Below are positions 8,339-17,330 of a DNA stretch of 41,032 bases, one piece after another; the first letter of the stretch is position 1; each line of letters opens with the position of its first letter. The notes under the pieces are model-generated. The model saw only the letters and a program-made list of their open reading frames with translations, was not told where the DNA came from and did no database searches. The DNA is from Candidatus Omnitrophota bacterium. Its GTDB lineage: Bacteria; Omnitrophota; Gorgyraeia; Gorgyraeales; Gorgyraeaceae. Location: positions 1 through 41,032 of the forward strand of contig JAHJQM010000025.1 of the NCBI GenBank assembly GCA_018819285.1, read 5' to 3'. Made by a program: the position numbers and the translations under genes.

Positions 8339-10663
8339 TTAGAACCCCCTGCTCATACTAAAGTTAATCCTTCCGGTATGCGACTGGTCATCGGATGGAT
8401 TTACAGGAAAACCATAATCTAGTTTAACTGGGCCTATAGGAGTTTTTATTCTGATTCCTGCGCCTACGCCTGCTCTAATTCCGCCTGCAGATATCCCCCC
8501 TTTTGGCCTGCTATCAGGAACATGCCATACGTTCCCGGCATCTATAAAAAACGCGCCTTTCAAATTCTCTACTATTGGAAAAGTTAATTCTGCATTTGCA
8601 ATAGCTAATGTACCGCCACCAATAGGATCTCCTGACTGGTCTTTCGGGCCTACGTCACGCTCCTTATAACCCCTGATTGTATATGTGCCTCCTGCAAAAA
8701 ACCTTTCATAAATAGGCACAGCTCCGCTTCTTCCGTAAGTACTAACTATACCGTCCCTCAATTTTAATTCCAGCACAAAAGGCCCTATTGTAGAATAATG
8801 GCTTATTGAATTGAAAAATTTGGCAAAATCCCTATCCCCTCCAAGCATGCCACCCGCTATTTCAATAGACCCTACCAGAATAGACCCTTTTATAGGATTA
8901 AATTTATTGTCTGTGGTGTTCTTTGTAAGCTGGAACATAGTGCTGGATATGGTATTCTTTCCTTCTTCATCCTTCAATGCCTGAGAAACATTGCTATCCA
9001 GGTTGGATATGTCTACTTCTTCCAGCTTGTAAGTAAGATCTCCTCTGAAAGTTTCATTGAATTCTTTCCCAAATCTTATATTTCCGCCTTGCCTTTTTTC
9101 GTCATAAGCATATCCTGAAGAGCCGCTTTTATTATATTCTGAGGCATAAAGGTCGAATCCAAAAGAAAGAGGTTGATCGAATATCCAAGGCTCTGTCCAA
9201 CTCAGTAAATAATTTTTACGAGTAGAGCCGAATTCTCCTCTCAGCCTGAGATCCTGGCCGTCTCCTGTAAATGTAGGAAAATTCAACAGATCAAAATTTC
9301 TCTGCTCTATTTCCACAAAACCTATGAGCTTATCTATTGAACTAAACCCTCCGCCGAAACTGAATTCGCCTGTCTTTGTCTCTTTTACATCCACCACCAT
9401 ATCCCTCTTATCCGGCACAGTTGTTTCCTCTGTATTAAATGTTATATCTTCGAAATAACCCAGGTTATAAAGGCGCTCTTTGCTCCTTTTTAACTTTGCT
9501 CCGTCATAACGTTCTCCCGGTTTTATCCTTAATTCCCTGCGTATTACAATATCTTTTGTCTTTGTATTGCCTCGTATATTGATCTTGTTTACGTACGCTA
9601 CCTCTCCTTCTGTAAAAACATACATGATGTCAATCCTGTCTGTTTCCATGTTCAAAAGCGTATCAGGCCTTACCCTGGCCATTATATATCCTTTATCAAA
9701 ATAATGTTCCTGTAAACTACCTACATCGACATGAAGAGCTTCTTCTGTAAATGTGTCGCCTGGTTTCATTTTCAAAAGCGCCTTTAGTTCTTCTCCAGAA
9801 AATACAGCGTTGCCGCTAACTTTTATAGCACCTGTTACATATTTTCTGCCTTCTTCTATGCGCACAGCAACCTCAATCCATTTCTTCCTGGCCTTTTCCT
9901 GGAAAAGAAGTTCATATGCCGGCTTTACATCCAGAAACCCGGACTGTTTATAAAAATTCTTGATGCGCTCCATATCATCTTCCAGAACCTCTTTTTTGTA
10001 AACCCCGGAGCGGAAAAATCCTGCTGTCCTGGACTTCATGATCTTTGCTATGCGCTTGTCGCTAAATGCGGTGTTGCCTATCAGGTCTATCTTTTTTACA
10101 ACCGCCCTTGCGCCTTCGTCTATTGTAAATATAGTTTTGGAAGAGCTGCTAGTTTCATCCATTTCGATTTTATAGGTTACATTTACCCAGGGATAGCCTT
10201 TTTTCTCGTACAAATCTTTTATGTTATCCGCATCCTTTTTGAGTTTTCTTTCATCTGCAAATTCGTTCAGCTTTGACTCCACAACACCTTCCAGCTTTCT
10301 GGAGTCAAAAACCTTGTTTCCGATAAAAATTATTTTAGTAAGAGGCGCTTTTTCTGTAACGGTAAAAATAACGCCTACGCCTTCTTGAACATCTTCCACT
10401 GATACGCTTACATCGCTGAAAAAACCCAAAAGATATAGCCTTTTTATATCCTCATCCACTCCTTTTTGGGAAAATGCGTCGCCTTTTTTTGTTTTCAATT
10501 TTGACAGGATTGTGGCGCCGGAAACTGTTTTGTTGTTCTTTACGTCAACATATTTTATTAACTTCTGGCCAGGGGAAATCTCCTCGCCAAAAGCGGGCTT
10601 TATGGAAATAAATGCCAGGATTATAAATATAAACCATATAAATTTAAAGATATTATTTTTCAT
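8339..10663 (-). CDS. bamA: Outer membrane assembly factor BamA (POTRA repeats plus beta-barrel)
   Basis: 774 aa, POTRA repeats, C-terminal IRGYKERDVGP and GAGIRIKTPIGPVKLDYGFP...FSMSRGF barrel end. Confidence 0.95.
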   Translation of the reverse strand: MKNNIFKFIWFIFIILAFISIKPAFGEEISPGQKLIKYVDVKNNKTVSGATILSKLKTKKGDAFSQKGVDEDIKRLYLLGFFSDVSVSVEDVQEGVGVIFTVTEKAPLTKIIFIGNKVFDSRKLEGVVESKLNEFADERKLKKDADNIKDLYEKKGYPWVNVTYKIEMDETSSSSKTIFTIDEGARAVVKKIDLIGNTAFSDKRIAKIMKSRTAGFFRSGVYKKEVLEDDMERIKNFYKQSGFLDVKPAYELLFQEKARKKWIEVAVRIEEGRKYVTGAIKVSGNAVFSGEELKALLKMKPGDTFTEEALHVDVGSLQEHYFDKGYIMARVRPDTLLNMETDRIDIMYVFTEGEVAYVNKINIRGNTKTKDIVIRRELRIKPGERYDGAKLKRSKERLYNLGYFEDITFNTEETTVPDKRDMVVDVKETKTGEFSFGGGFSSIDKLIGFVEIEQRNFDLLNFPTFTGDGQDLRLRGEFGSTRKNYLLSWTEPWIFDQPLSFGFDLYASEYNKSGSSGYAYDEKRQGGNIRFGKEFNETFRGDLTYKLEEVDISNLDSNVSQALKDEEGKNTISSTMFQLTKNTTDNKFNPIKGSILVGSIEIAGGMLGGDRDFAKFFNSISHYSTIGPFVLELKLRDGIVSTYGRSGAVPIYERFFAGGTYTIRGYKERDVGPKDQSGDPIGGGTLAIANAELTFPIVENLKGAFFIDAGNVWHVPDSRPKGGISAGGIRAGVGAGIRIKTPIGPVKLDYGFPVNPSDDQSHTGRINFSMSRGF

Positions 10664-10677
10664 ACATTAATTAAATT

Positions 10678-10706
10678 AATATATCATATATATAAAACTA
10701 TGTCAA
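10678..10706 (-). promoter_or_regulatory. Putative sigma70 promoter upstream of bamA
   Basis: TTGACA - 17 nt - TATATT on the minus strand, upstream of the bamA ATG. Confidence 0.7.
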
Positions 10707-10744
10707 ACGAAACTCACACCTGGACAACTTGCGAAGTTGACCGA

Positions 10745-12112
10745 TCAAAATGCCTCTTCAGTTATCAGGCCTTCTTCCTTTAAGGCGAGGTTATCAAACT
10801 TTGCATAATCCCTGAGAAAAGCAAGTTTTATAGATCCTACTGGGCCATTACGCTGCTTTGCTATTATCACCTCTGCAATGCCTTTGTTTTCCTCTGTGGG
10901 ATTGTAATATTCCTCCCTCAGAAGAAGCCCTACTACATCAGCGTCCTGCTCTATGGCGCCTGATTCTCTTAAATCAGAAAGCTGAGGCCTGCGATCTTGA
11001 CGATTTTCCACTGCCCTTGAAAGCTGGCTGACCGCTATAACAGGAACGCTTAATTCTCTTGCAAGGGCCTTTAATGAACGCGATATCTCTGATATCTCCT
11101 GCTGCCTGTTTTCAGAGCCTGGCATGCCCTGCATCAATTGCAGATAGTCAACAATTATAAGCTGTATATTATGCTGAGATTTCAGCCTTCTCGCTTTTGC
11201 CCTGAGCTCCAGAACAGAAAGTCCTGCTGTATCATCTATAAAAATAGGCGCGTCTGAAAGTTTTCCCGCAGCATTTGTAAGTTTTGGCCAATCTGACTGG
11301 GATAAAAAACCTGTTCTGACATTATGGGCATTTACCCTTGCATGAGAACATAGCATCCTCTGCACAAGCTGTTCCTTTGACATTTCCAGGCTGAATATGA
11401 TAAGAGGTATTTTTTCCGCAACGCCTACGTGTTCCGCTATGGAACTCACTAGAGCGCTTTTGCCCATCGACGGGCGGCCTGCAAAAACCACCAGATCTGA
11501 TGGATGCAGCCCTGCGGTCATGCTGTCAAAATCGCTGAATCCAGTAGGGATACCTGTAACATGGGCCTTTTTCTGATAAAGCTGGTCTATGGTCTCTATA
11601 CTGCCTTTTATTATCTCTTTGAGCGGCGCAAAATTTGACTCTATCTTTCTGGAAGATATATCGAATATTATGCGTTCGGCCTTATCTAAAATCTTTTCCA
11701 CTTCGCCATGCACGTCATAACTTTCCGAGATGATGTTGGTAGCGGCCGAGATGAGGTTTCTCAGTATGCTTTTTTCTTTTACAATACTGGCGTAATGCCT
11801 TACATTGGCTGCTGTGGGCACAACTGTGGTAAGATTTGCAATATAGGTGGATCCTCCTACCTTGTCCAAATCGCCTGTCTTCTTTAATTCTTCTATCAGC
11901 GTGACTATATCAATGGCTTTATTGTCACTGTATAGTTTAAGCATGCTCTCAAAAATTCTGCGATTTGAGTCATTATAAAAACTGGCGCTCGCAAGCATTT
12001 CTATGGCATAACCGATAGCTGTTTCTTCTATCAGCATAGAGCCCAGAACAGCCATCTCTGCTTCAAGATTCTGCGGAGGCATCTTTTCAAAGTTTATATC
12101 AATCTTGTCCAC
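10745..12112 (-). CDS. dnaB: Replicative DNA helicase
   Basis: PPQNLEAEMAVLGSML; FAGRPSMGKSAL; IIVDYLQLM; SQLSRAVENR. Confidence 0.97.
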   Translation of the reverse strand: MDKIDINFEKMPPQNLEAEMAVLGSMLIEETAIGYAIEMLASASFYNDSNRRIFESMLKLYSDNKAIDIVTLIEELKKTGDLDKVGGSTYIANLTTVVPTAANVRHYASIVKEKSILRNLISAATNIISESYDVHGEVEKILDKAERIIFDISSRKIESNFAPLKEIIKGSIETIDQLYQKKAHVTGIPTGFSDFDSMTAGLHPSDLVVFAGRPSMGKSALVSSIAEHVGVAEKIPLIIFSLEMSKEQLVQRMLCSHARVNAHNVRTGFLSQSDWPKLTNAAGKLSDAPIFIDDTAGLSVLELRAKARRLKSQHNIQLIIVDYLQLMQGMPGSENRQQEISEISRSLKALARELSVPVIAVSQLSRAVENRQDRRPQLSDLRESGAIEQDADVVGLLLREEYYNPTEENKGIAEVIIAKQRNGPVGSIKLAFLRDYAKFDNLALKEEGLITEEAF

Positions 12113-12140
12113 TGTGTTCTTCTAACCTTTAAACTTTAAA

Positions 12141-12584
12141 CTACTTTTTTACCACCCACACCTTCACCTCAGCAATCACCTCTGGGTGGAGTTTTATAGC
12201 TATATTATAAACTCCTAATTTTTTTATCGGTTCTTCCAGAATTATTTTTCGCTTTTCTATTATAAGTCCTTCCACCTCAAATGCCTGGCTAATATCCTGG
12301 TTCGTAACGCTTCCGAAAAGCTTGTCATCTTCTCCTGCTTCCATTGGTATGGTGCAAGAAAGCGCGCAGATTTTTTCTTTAACAGCATCTGCCTCTCTTT
12401 TCTCCTTAGTCTGTGCAATCAGTTTCTTCTTTTTTATATCTTCTATAATTTTCAAATTGGAATCAATAGCTTTCCTAGCCAGCTTTTTAGGAAATAAAAA
12501 ATTTCTGGCGTATCCGTCTTTTACATCTATTATATCACCCATCGAACCTATACTTTTCACGTCCTCTATTAATATGACTTTCAT
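12141..12584 (-). CDS. rplI: 50S ribosomal protein L9
   Basis: MKVILIEDVKSIGSMGDIIDVKDGYARNFLFPKKLA. Confidence 0.97.
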   Translation of the reverse strand: MKVILIEDVKSIGSMGDIIDVKDGYARNFLFPKKLARKAIDSNLKIIEDIKKKKLIAQTKEKREADAVKEKICALSCTIPMEAGEDDKLFGSVTNQDISQAFEVEGLIIEKRKIILEEPIKKLGVYNIAIKLHPEVIAEVKVWVVKK

Positions 12585-12588
12585 AGTT

Positions 12589-12870
12589 TTATTCTCCTAC
12601 GTATGGTAGTATCGCGATATGCCTTGCCCTTTTTATTGCGGTTGCTATTTTGCGCTGGTGCTTTGCGCAATTACCAGTAAACCTGTTAGGCATTATCTTG
12701 CCTTTTTCTGTAATAAACCTCTTCAGTTTCATAGAGTCCTTATAATCTATGGCCTCTGTTTTATCTAGGCAGAATCTGCATGATTTTTTCCTGAAAAATT
12801 TTTCTTTTGAATCAAACTTTTTAGTTTTAGTTTTTGGCTTCCTTGTCTTTTCATCTGATCGTCTTGGCAT
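12589..12870 (-). CDS. rpsR: 30S ribosomal protein S18
   Basis: [61 protein letters not shown]. Confidence 0.96.
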   Translation of the reverse strand: MPRRSDEKTRKPKTKTKKFDSKEKFFRKKSCRFCLDKTEAIDYKDSMKLKRFITEKGKIMPNRFTGNCAKHQRKIATAIKRARHIAILPYVGE

Positions 12871-12895
12871 TTTATCGTCTCCTTATCGCTATGTT

Positions 12896-12945
12896 GGTGA
12901 AAGGTGTAAAGTGAAAAGTAAATGTGTCACCTTAAACCTTTCACC
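12896..12945. repeat. Imperfect inverted repeat at ssb-rpsR junction
   Basis: ggtgaaaggtgtaaagtga ... tcaccttaaacctttcacc. Confidence 0.8.
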
Positions 12946-12955
12946 TTTAACTATT

Positions 12956-13393
12956 TTAAAATGGCGCGTCTTCTTCTGGTTTAATATGCTCCGCTGGCGC
13001 CTCTTCTACAAATGTCTCCTTCTGAGGCTCGGGCATCTCTTCAGACCCTCCCGTTCCATGTTTGGTTGGAGAACCTAAAAACTGCACCCTGTCAGCTACT
13101 ATATCCAGAGTACTTCGTTTCTGGCCGTCCTGTTCCCAGGCGCGGTATTGCAGCCTACCTTCTATAAAAACAGGCCTACCCTTTGTTAGATACTGACTGC
13201 AGCTTTCTGCCTGTTTGCCAAATACAACCACCCTCACAAAACACACCTCATCTTTCTTTTCTTTGTTTTGTGTCATAAATGTCCTATTTACAGCCAGGCC
13301 AAATGTGGCAACAGGCGTACCGCTCGGAACATAACGAAGTTCTGGGTCTCTTGTAAGATTTCCAATCATTAATACTTTATTAAGGCTGGCCAT
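12956..13393 (-). CDS. ssb: Single-stranded DNA-binding protein
   Basis: MASLNKVLMIGNLTRDPELRYVPSGTPVATFGLAVNR; acidic C-terminal tail EEDAPF. Confidence 0.95.
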   Translation of the reverse strand: MASLNKVLMIGNLTRDPELRYVPSGTPVATFGLAVNRTFMTQNKEKKDEVCFVRVVVFGKQAESCSQYLTKGRPVFIEGRLQYRAWEQDGQKRSTLDIVADRVQFLGSPTKHGTGGSEEMPEPQKETFVEEAPAEHIKPEEDAPF

Positions 13394-13410
13394 TCCCCCC
13401 CTCGCTTTCT

Positions 13411-13692
13411 CTATAACTTTGTTATAAACATGCGCAATATAGATTCGTTCAACACAAGGTTTTTCTTTATAGCGGATATAGCTTCCGGTATAACGCTGAA
13501 ACTTATCCGATAGTAAATACCTTCTTTATTTTTCTTCAAGGGGTAAGCTAATCTATTTTTCCCAATCTCTTTTGTATCAGCTATGGCTCCTTTATGTTTT
13601 GTGACAAGCTCCTGTATCTGGCCCAGGATTTTATCTACTCCTGTTTTATCCAGATCCGGCTTTAAAATAAACACGCTTTCGTATTGTTTCAT
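13411..13692 (-). CDS. rpsF: 30S ribosomal protein S6
   Basis: MKQYESVFILKPDLD...KEIGKNRLAYPLKKNKEGIYYRISF. Confidence 0.95.
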   Translation of the reverse strand: MKQYESVFILKPDLDKTGVDKILGQIQELVTKHKGAIADTKEIGKNRLAYPLKKNKEGIYYRISFSVIPEAISAIKKNLVLNESILRMFITKL

Positions 13693-14267
13693 CCCAATCC
13701 TCCGTATTTGTTAAATTTATTCATTGCGGCGTTAACACCTTGGCCTATCCAGTATTCACAAGCTTGCGCAGCGTTATCCAGTACTTCTGGAAGATTTTTC
13801 TGTTCGGCTTTTGTAAATTTACCGAGCACATAACTTGAAAGACTCTTTATGTTTTTTTTTCCTAGAATCCCTATTCTCATTCTTGGGAATTCTTGCATGC
13901 TGATCGAGTCTATTATGGAATTTAATCCGTTATGGCCACCGCTTGAACCTTTAGGTTTTATTCTTATTGCGCCAAAAGGCAATGCTATATCATCTATTAT
14001 TACAAACATATCATGATAGTTTATATCAAGCCAGTTCAAGATAGGTCTCACTGAATGGCCTGAAAGATTCATGAATGCCTGCGGCATCGCAAGAAAAGCC
14101 TTTTCTTTACCTATCTGACCCTCTCCTATTAATGCATTAAAACGTTTGCTTGTTTTAAATTTTATATTATTAATCCTGGCAAACTTTTCTAAAACTAAAA
14201 ATCCTATATTGTGGCGCGTAAGAGCATATTCTGCGCCTGGATTCCCCAGGCCAACTATCAACTTCAC
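13689..14267 (-). CDS. pth: Peptidyl-tRNA hydrolase
   Basis: MKLIVGLGNPGAEYALTRHNIGFLVLEKFA; KPKGSSGGHNGLNSIIDSI. Confidence 0.97.
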   Translation of the reverse strand: MKLIVGLGNPGAEYALTRHNIGFLVLEKFARINNIKFKTSKRFNALIGEGQIGKEKAFLAMPQAFMNLSGHSVRPILNWLDINYHDMFVIIDDIALPFGAIRIKPKGSSGGHNGLNSIIDSISMQEFPRMRIGILGKKNIKSLSSYVLGKFTKAEQKNLPEVLDNAAQACEYWIGQGVNAAMNKFNKYGGLG

Positions 14268-14974
14268 TTCTTCTCTTCCTTTTTCTCTTGCTTTGGCGCC
14301 TCTTGTTTTTCTTCTTCCTCAGCCTCTTCTTTTTCTTTCTTCTCTCTTATAAGTTCAGGCTCTAGGGATTCGCCTTCTACAGGCGCTGCAACAGCCTCTT
14401 CAATCGTCTTTACATGTTCAACGCTGAATACTATGCTCTCAGAATCGCCTAGGATCTTTACCCCTTCTGGAAGTAATATATCTTTTATGCTCAATGTCCC
14501 ACCTATATTGAGGTTTGTAATATCTACTTCTATCTTATCTGGGATATTAGTAGGTAAACACTCTACCTCCACTTCCCACATGACATGTTGCAACACCCCT
14601 CCTTCCTGCTTTACTCCAGCTGCCTCGCCTTTTGATATAATAGGGACCTTTACTTTTAATGTCTCTGTAAGAGATATCTCATTAAGGTCCAAATGCATAA
14701 GAACGTCCTTTACGGGGTCTTTTTGTATCTCTTTTATTACAACTATCCTCTCTTTTTTCTTTTTGTCTCCCTCGATAAAAAGTTTTATAATGACATTCTC
14801 CCCAGCCTCTGTGTGCAAGGCCTTTGAAAGGCTCTTGGAGTCTATCTTTAAAGACAGTGTTTCCTCGCCTTTTCTATAAACCACGCCCGGCACCATCCCA
14901 GCATTCCTGAGTTTTTTATTCAATTCTTTCCCTTTTTCTTCCCTTAGATTTGCTTTCAATTCTACAAAATCCAT
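14264..14974 (-). CDS. rplY: 50S ribosomal protein L25/Ctc family
   Basis: REEKGKELNKKLRNAGMVPGVVYRKGEE; HLDLNEISLTETLKVKVPI; charged C-terminal extension; next to pth and prs. Confidence 0.93.
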   Translation of the reverse strand: MDFVELKANLREEKGKELNKKLRNAGMVPGVVYRKGEETLSLKIDSKSLSKALHTEAGENVIIKLFIEGDKKKKERIVVIKEIQKDPVKDVLMHLDLNEISLTETLKVKVPIISKGEAAGVKQEGGVLQHVMWEVEVECLPTNIPDKIEVDITNLNIGGTLSIKDILLPEGVKILGDSESIVFSVEHVKTIEEAVAAPVEGESLEPELIREKKEKEEAEEEEKQEAPKQEKKEEKK

Positions 14975-14988
14975 TTTAATCGCCCTTT

Positions 14989-15915
14989 CTAGTTAAAAAG
15001 ACAACTTACAGATTCTTCATTATGAATCCTCTTTATTGCCTCTGCTAAAAGAGGCGCTATTGACAGAACTTCTATCTTTTTATGCTTCTTTCCATTTTCC
15101 ACAGGTATGGTATTTGTTACAAATAATTTCTTTATACTAGAGTCGTTTATGCGTTTTATCGCAGGCCCTGAAAGAATAGGGTGCGTGATAGCAGCGTATA
15201 CTTCCTTCCCACCCTGTTTTTTTAATGCGCTAGCCGCCTCTACAAGAGATGACGCTGTTGCAACAAGATCATCCACTATAATCAGATTTTTGCCCTTTAT
15301 GTCACCAAGTATATTCATTGCCTCTGTATCTTCTCCGCTGATCCTGCGTTTATCAATTATAGCAAGCGGGGCATCGAATTTTTTTGCATAAGCCCTTGCC
15401 ATTTTTATGCCGCCCACATCAGGAGAGACTATTACTATATCTTTCAACTTTATATTTTTTATATGCCTTACAAAAATATTTACTGCGTAAAGATGATCCA
15501 TGGGTATATCAAAAAATCCCTGAATCTGGCCTGCGTGAAGATCCACTGTCAAGATCCTGTTCACGCCTGCTGTAGTAATAAGATTTGCCACAAGCTTTGC
15601 TGTTATAGGAACTCGTGGCTGGTCTTTTCTGTCCTGCCTGGCATAACCAAAATAAGGCAGTACCGCTGTGATTCTTTTTGCAGAAGCCCTTTTAAGCGCG
15701 TCTATAAGAATCAGGAGCTCCATAAGGTTATTATTCACAGGAGAGCATGTTGGTTGGACTATAAAAACATCTTTGCCGCGCACATTCTTATTTATTTTTA
15801 CACGTATCTCGCCTTCGCTGAATGTAGTAACAAGCGCATCTCCCAAAGGCATATTTAGATATTTACATATCTCTTGTGCTAATTTAGGATTCGCATTTCC
15901 TGTAATTATTTCCAT
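14989..15915 (-). CDS. prs: Ribose-phosphate pyrophosphokinase
   Basis: MEIITGNANPKLAQEICKYLNMPLGDALVTTFSEGEI; DLHAGQIQGFFDIPMDHL; VSPDVGGIKMARAYAK. Start set at internal ATG 15915, after SD CAGAGGAG, not the track start 15984, which lies in a hairpin repeat. Confidence 0.95.
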   Translation of the reverse strand: MEIITGNANPKLAQEICKYLNMPLGDALVTTFSEGEIRVKINKNVRGKDVFIVQPTCSPVNNNLMELLILIDALKRASAKRITAVLPYFGYARQDRKDQPRVPITAKLVANLITTAGVNRILTVDLHAGQIQGFFDIPMDHLYAVNIFVRHIKNIKLKDIVIVSPDVGGIKMARAYAKKFDAPLAIIDKRRISGEDTEAMNILGDIKGKNLIIVDDLVATASSLVEAASALKKQGGKEVYAAITHPILSGPAIKRINDSSIKKLFVTNTIPVENGKKHKKIEVLSIAPLLAEAIKRIHNEESVSCLFN

Positions 15916-16002
15916 ATGGATAGTTCTCCTCTGAATTTTGCTAACTTTACAATTCGTGCCATGCACCATTTGCAAAGTTAGCAAAATTGGTTAAGGAATT
16001 CA
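15913..16002 (-). repeat. Family B hairpin repeat, copy B4 (upstream of prs)
   Basis: Minus strand GAATTCCTTAACCAATTTTGCTAACTTTGCAAATGG...TTGTAAAGTTAGCAAAATTCAGAGGAGAACTATCCATATG. Confidence 0.88.
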
Positions 16003-17268
16003 TGATTTATTGTTCTTTTTATTTAATAGCCTCGCAGGTATTCCTACTACTGTTGTACCTGCCGGAACGTTTTTATTCTTAGTGACAACGCTTCCTGCGC
16101 CTGTAACCGCGCCTTTACCCACTCTTACAGGCGCTATAAGAATAGTACCTGTGCCTATAAATGCATTGTCTTCTATGACAGTCTTGTGCTTTTCCTTGCC
16201 GTCATAGTTAGCAACAATTGTTCCTGCTCCTATATTGACATTCTTGCCGATTACAGTATCGCCTATATAACACTGATGCCTTATCTTTGTCTCTTGACCA
16301 ATAGAAGAGCGAACTATTTCGACAAAATTTCCTATTCCGACGCTATCTCCTATAATAGTTCCCGGCCTCAGTCTTGCAAAAGGCCCAATACTACAATTAG
16401 AACCTATTTTAACATTGTTTTCTATGAAAGTATAGGGATATATAATCGTGTCTTTTTTAATCTTTGCGTCATGTTCTATATAAGTGTTATTAGGGTCAAT
16501 AACTGTCACTCCTCCGTCCATAATTTTATCCAATATCCTTTTCCTCATCACTAATTCTGCCTTGCCTAGTTCAGCCCTTGTATTAACGCCCAGAAACTCT
16601 TCGGCGTCATTTGTAGTTACTGATTCAACCAGGATATTGGATTTTGTCAGCACCTCTATTGTATCTGTAAGGTAATATTCCTCTTTCTTATTATCTGGTT
16701 TTATCTTTTCAAGGCCATAAAAAAGTGCTCTTTTATTAAAACAATAAACTCCTACATTTATCTCTTCTATGACTTTTTCATAAATAGACGCGTCTAATTC
16801 TTCAACTATTTTTACAATTTTCTTGCCAGAAGAGCGAATAATCCTTCCATAGCCAGTGGGATTTTTAAGCTGCGCTGTAAGAAGGGTGGCTCCTGCGCTA
16901 GAGGAGACATGCTTTTCAATGAGTTTTTTTATGATGTCCTGGCTCAATAAAGGAGTATCGCCATATAATACAAGAACATTATCTATATTATTGTCTTTTA
17001 AAAGAATGCTTCTTGTTTTTGAAACAGCATCGCCTGTCCCTAAAAGCTTGCTTTGTTTTATGCATTTTATGCCGCAAATCTCTTTCTTCACAAGACCCGC
17101 CTTATGGCCTACAATGACAATGACTTTATCTATACCGATAGACTTGACATTATCAATAAGATACTCTAGCATTGGCTTGCCGCATATATTGTGGAGGACT
17201 TTCGGCAAAGAAGACTTCATCCTTGTGCCTTCTCCAGCGGCAAGAATAATAGTAGTTATATTTTTCAT
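16000..17268 (-). CDS. glmU: Bifunctional GlcNAc-1-P uridyltransferase/acetyltransferase
   Basis: LAAGEGTRMKSSLPKVLHNICGKPMLEYL; C-terminal hexapeptide domain GPFARLRPGTIIGDSVGIGNFVEI. Confidence 0.96.
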   Translation of the reverse strand: MKNITTIILAAGEGTRMKSSLPKVLHNICGKPMLEYLIDNVKSIGIDKVIVIVGHKAGLVKKEICGIKCIKQSKLLGTGDAVSKTRSILLKDNNIDNVLVLYGDTPLLSQDIIKKLIEKHVSSSAGATLLTAQLKNPTGYGRIIRSSGKKIVKIVEELDASIYEKVIEEINVGVYCFNKRALFYGLEKIKPDNKKEEYYLTDTIEVLTKSNILVESVTTNDAEEFLGVNTRAELGKAELVMRKRILDKIMDGGVTVIDPNNTYIEHDAKIKKDTIIYPYTFIENNVKIGSNCSIGPFARLRPGTIIGDSVGIGNFVEIVRSSIGQETKIRHQCYIGDTVIGKNVNIGAGTIVANYDGKEKHKTVIEDNAFIGTGTILIAPVRVGKGAVTGAGSVVTKNKNVPAGTTVVGIPARLLNKKNNKS

Positions 17269-17280
17269 AGAATGTGTATA

Positions 17281-17309
17281 ATTATATATGGAATGGCCTA
17301 TAATGGCAA
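17281..17309 (-). promoter_or_regulatory. Putative sigma70 promoter upstream of glmU
   Basis: TTGCCA - 17 nt - TATAAT on the minus strand, shortly before the glmU start. Confidence 0.65.
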
Positions 17310-17330
17310 GGAAAATATTGTAAGCTTAAG

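Noticed and set aside
10725-10742. Small stem ggacaacttgcgaagttgacc after dnaB as a terminator
   Set aside because: Short stem without a T tract; too weak to call.
15915-15984. Track N-terminal extension of Prs (MLTLQMVHGTNCKVSKIQRRTIH)
   Set aside because: It is a translation of the hairpin repeat; the conserved Prs start MEIITG has its own SD.
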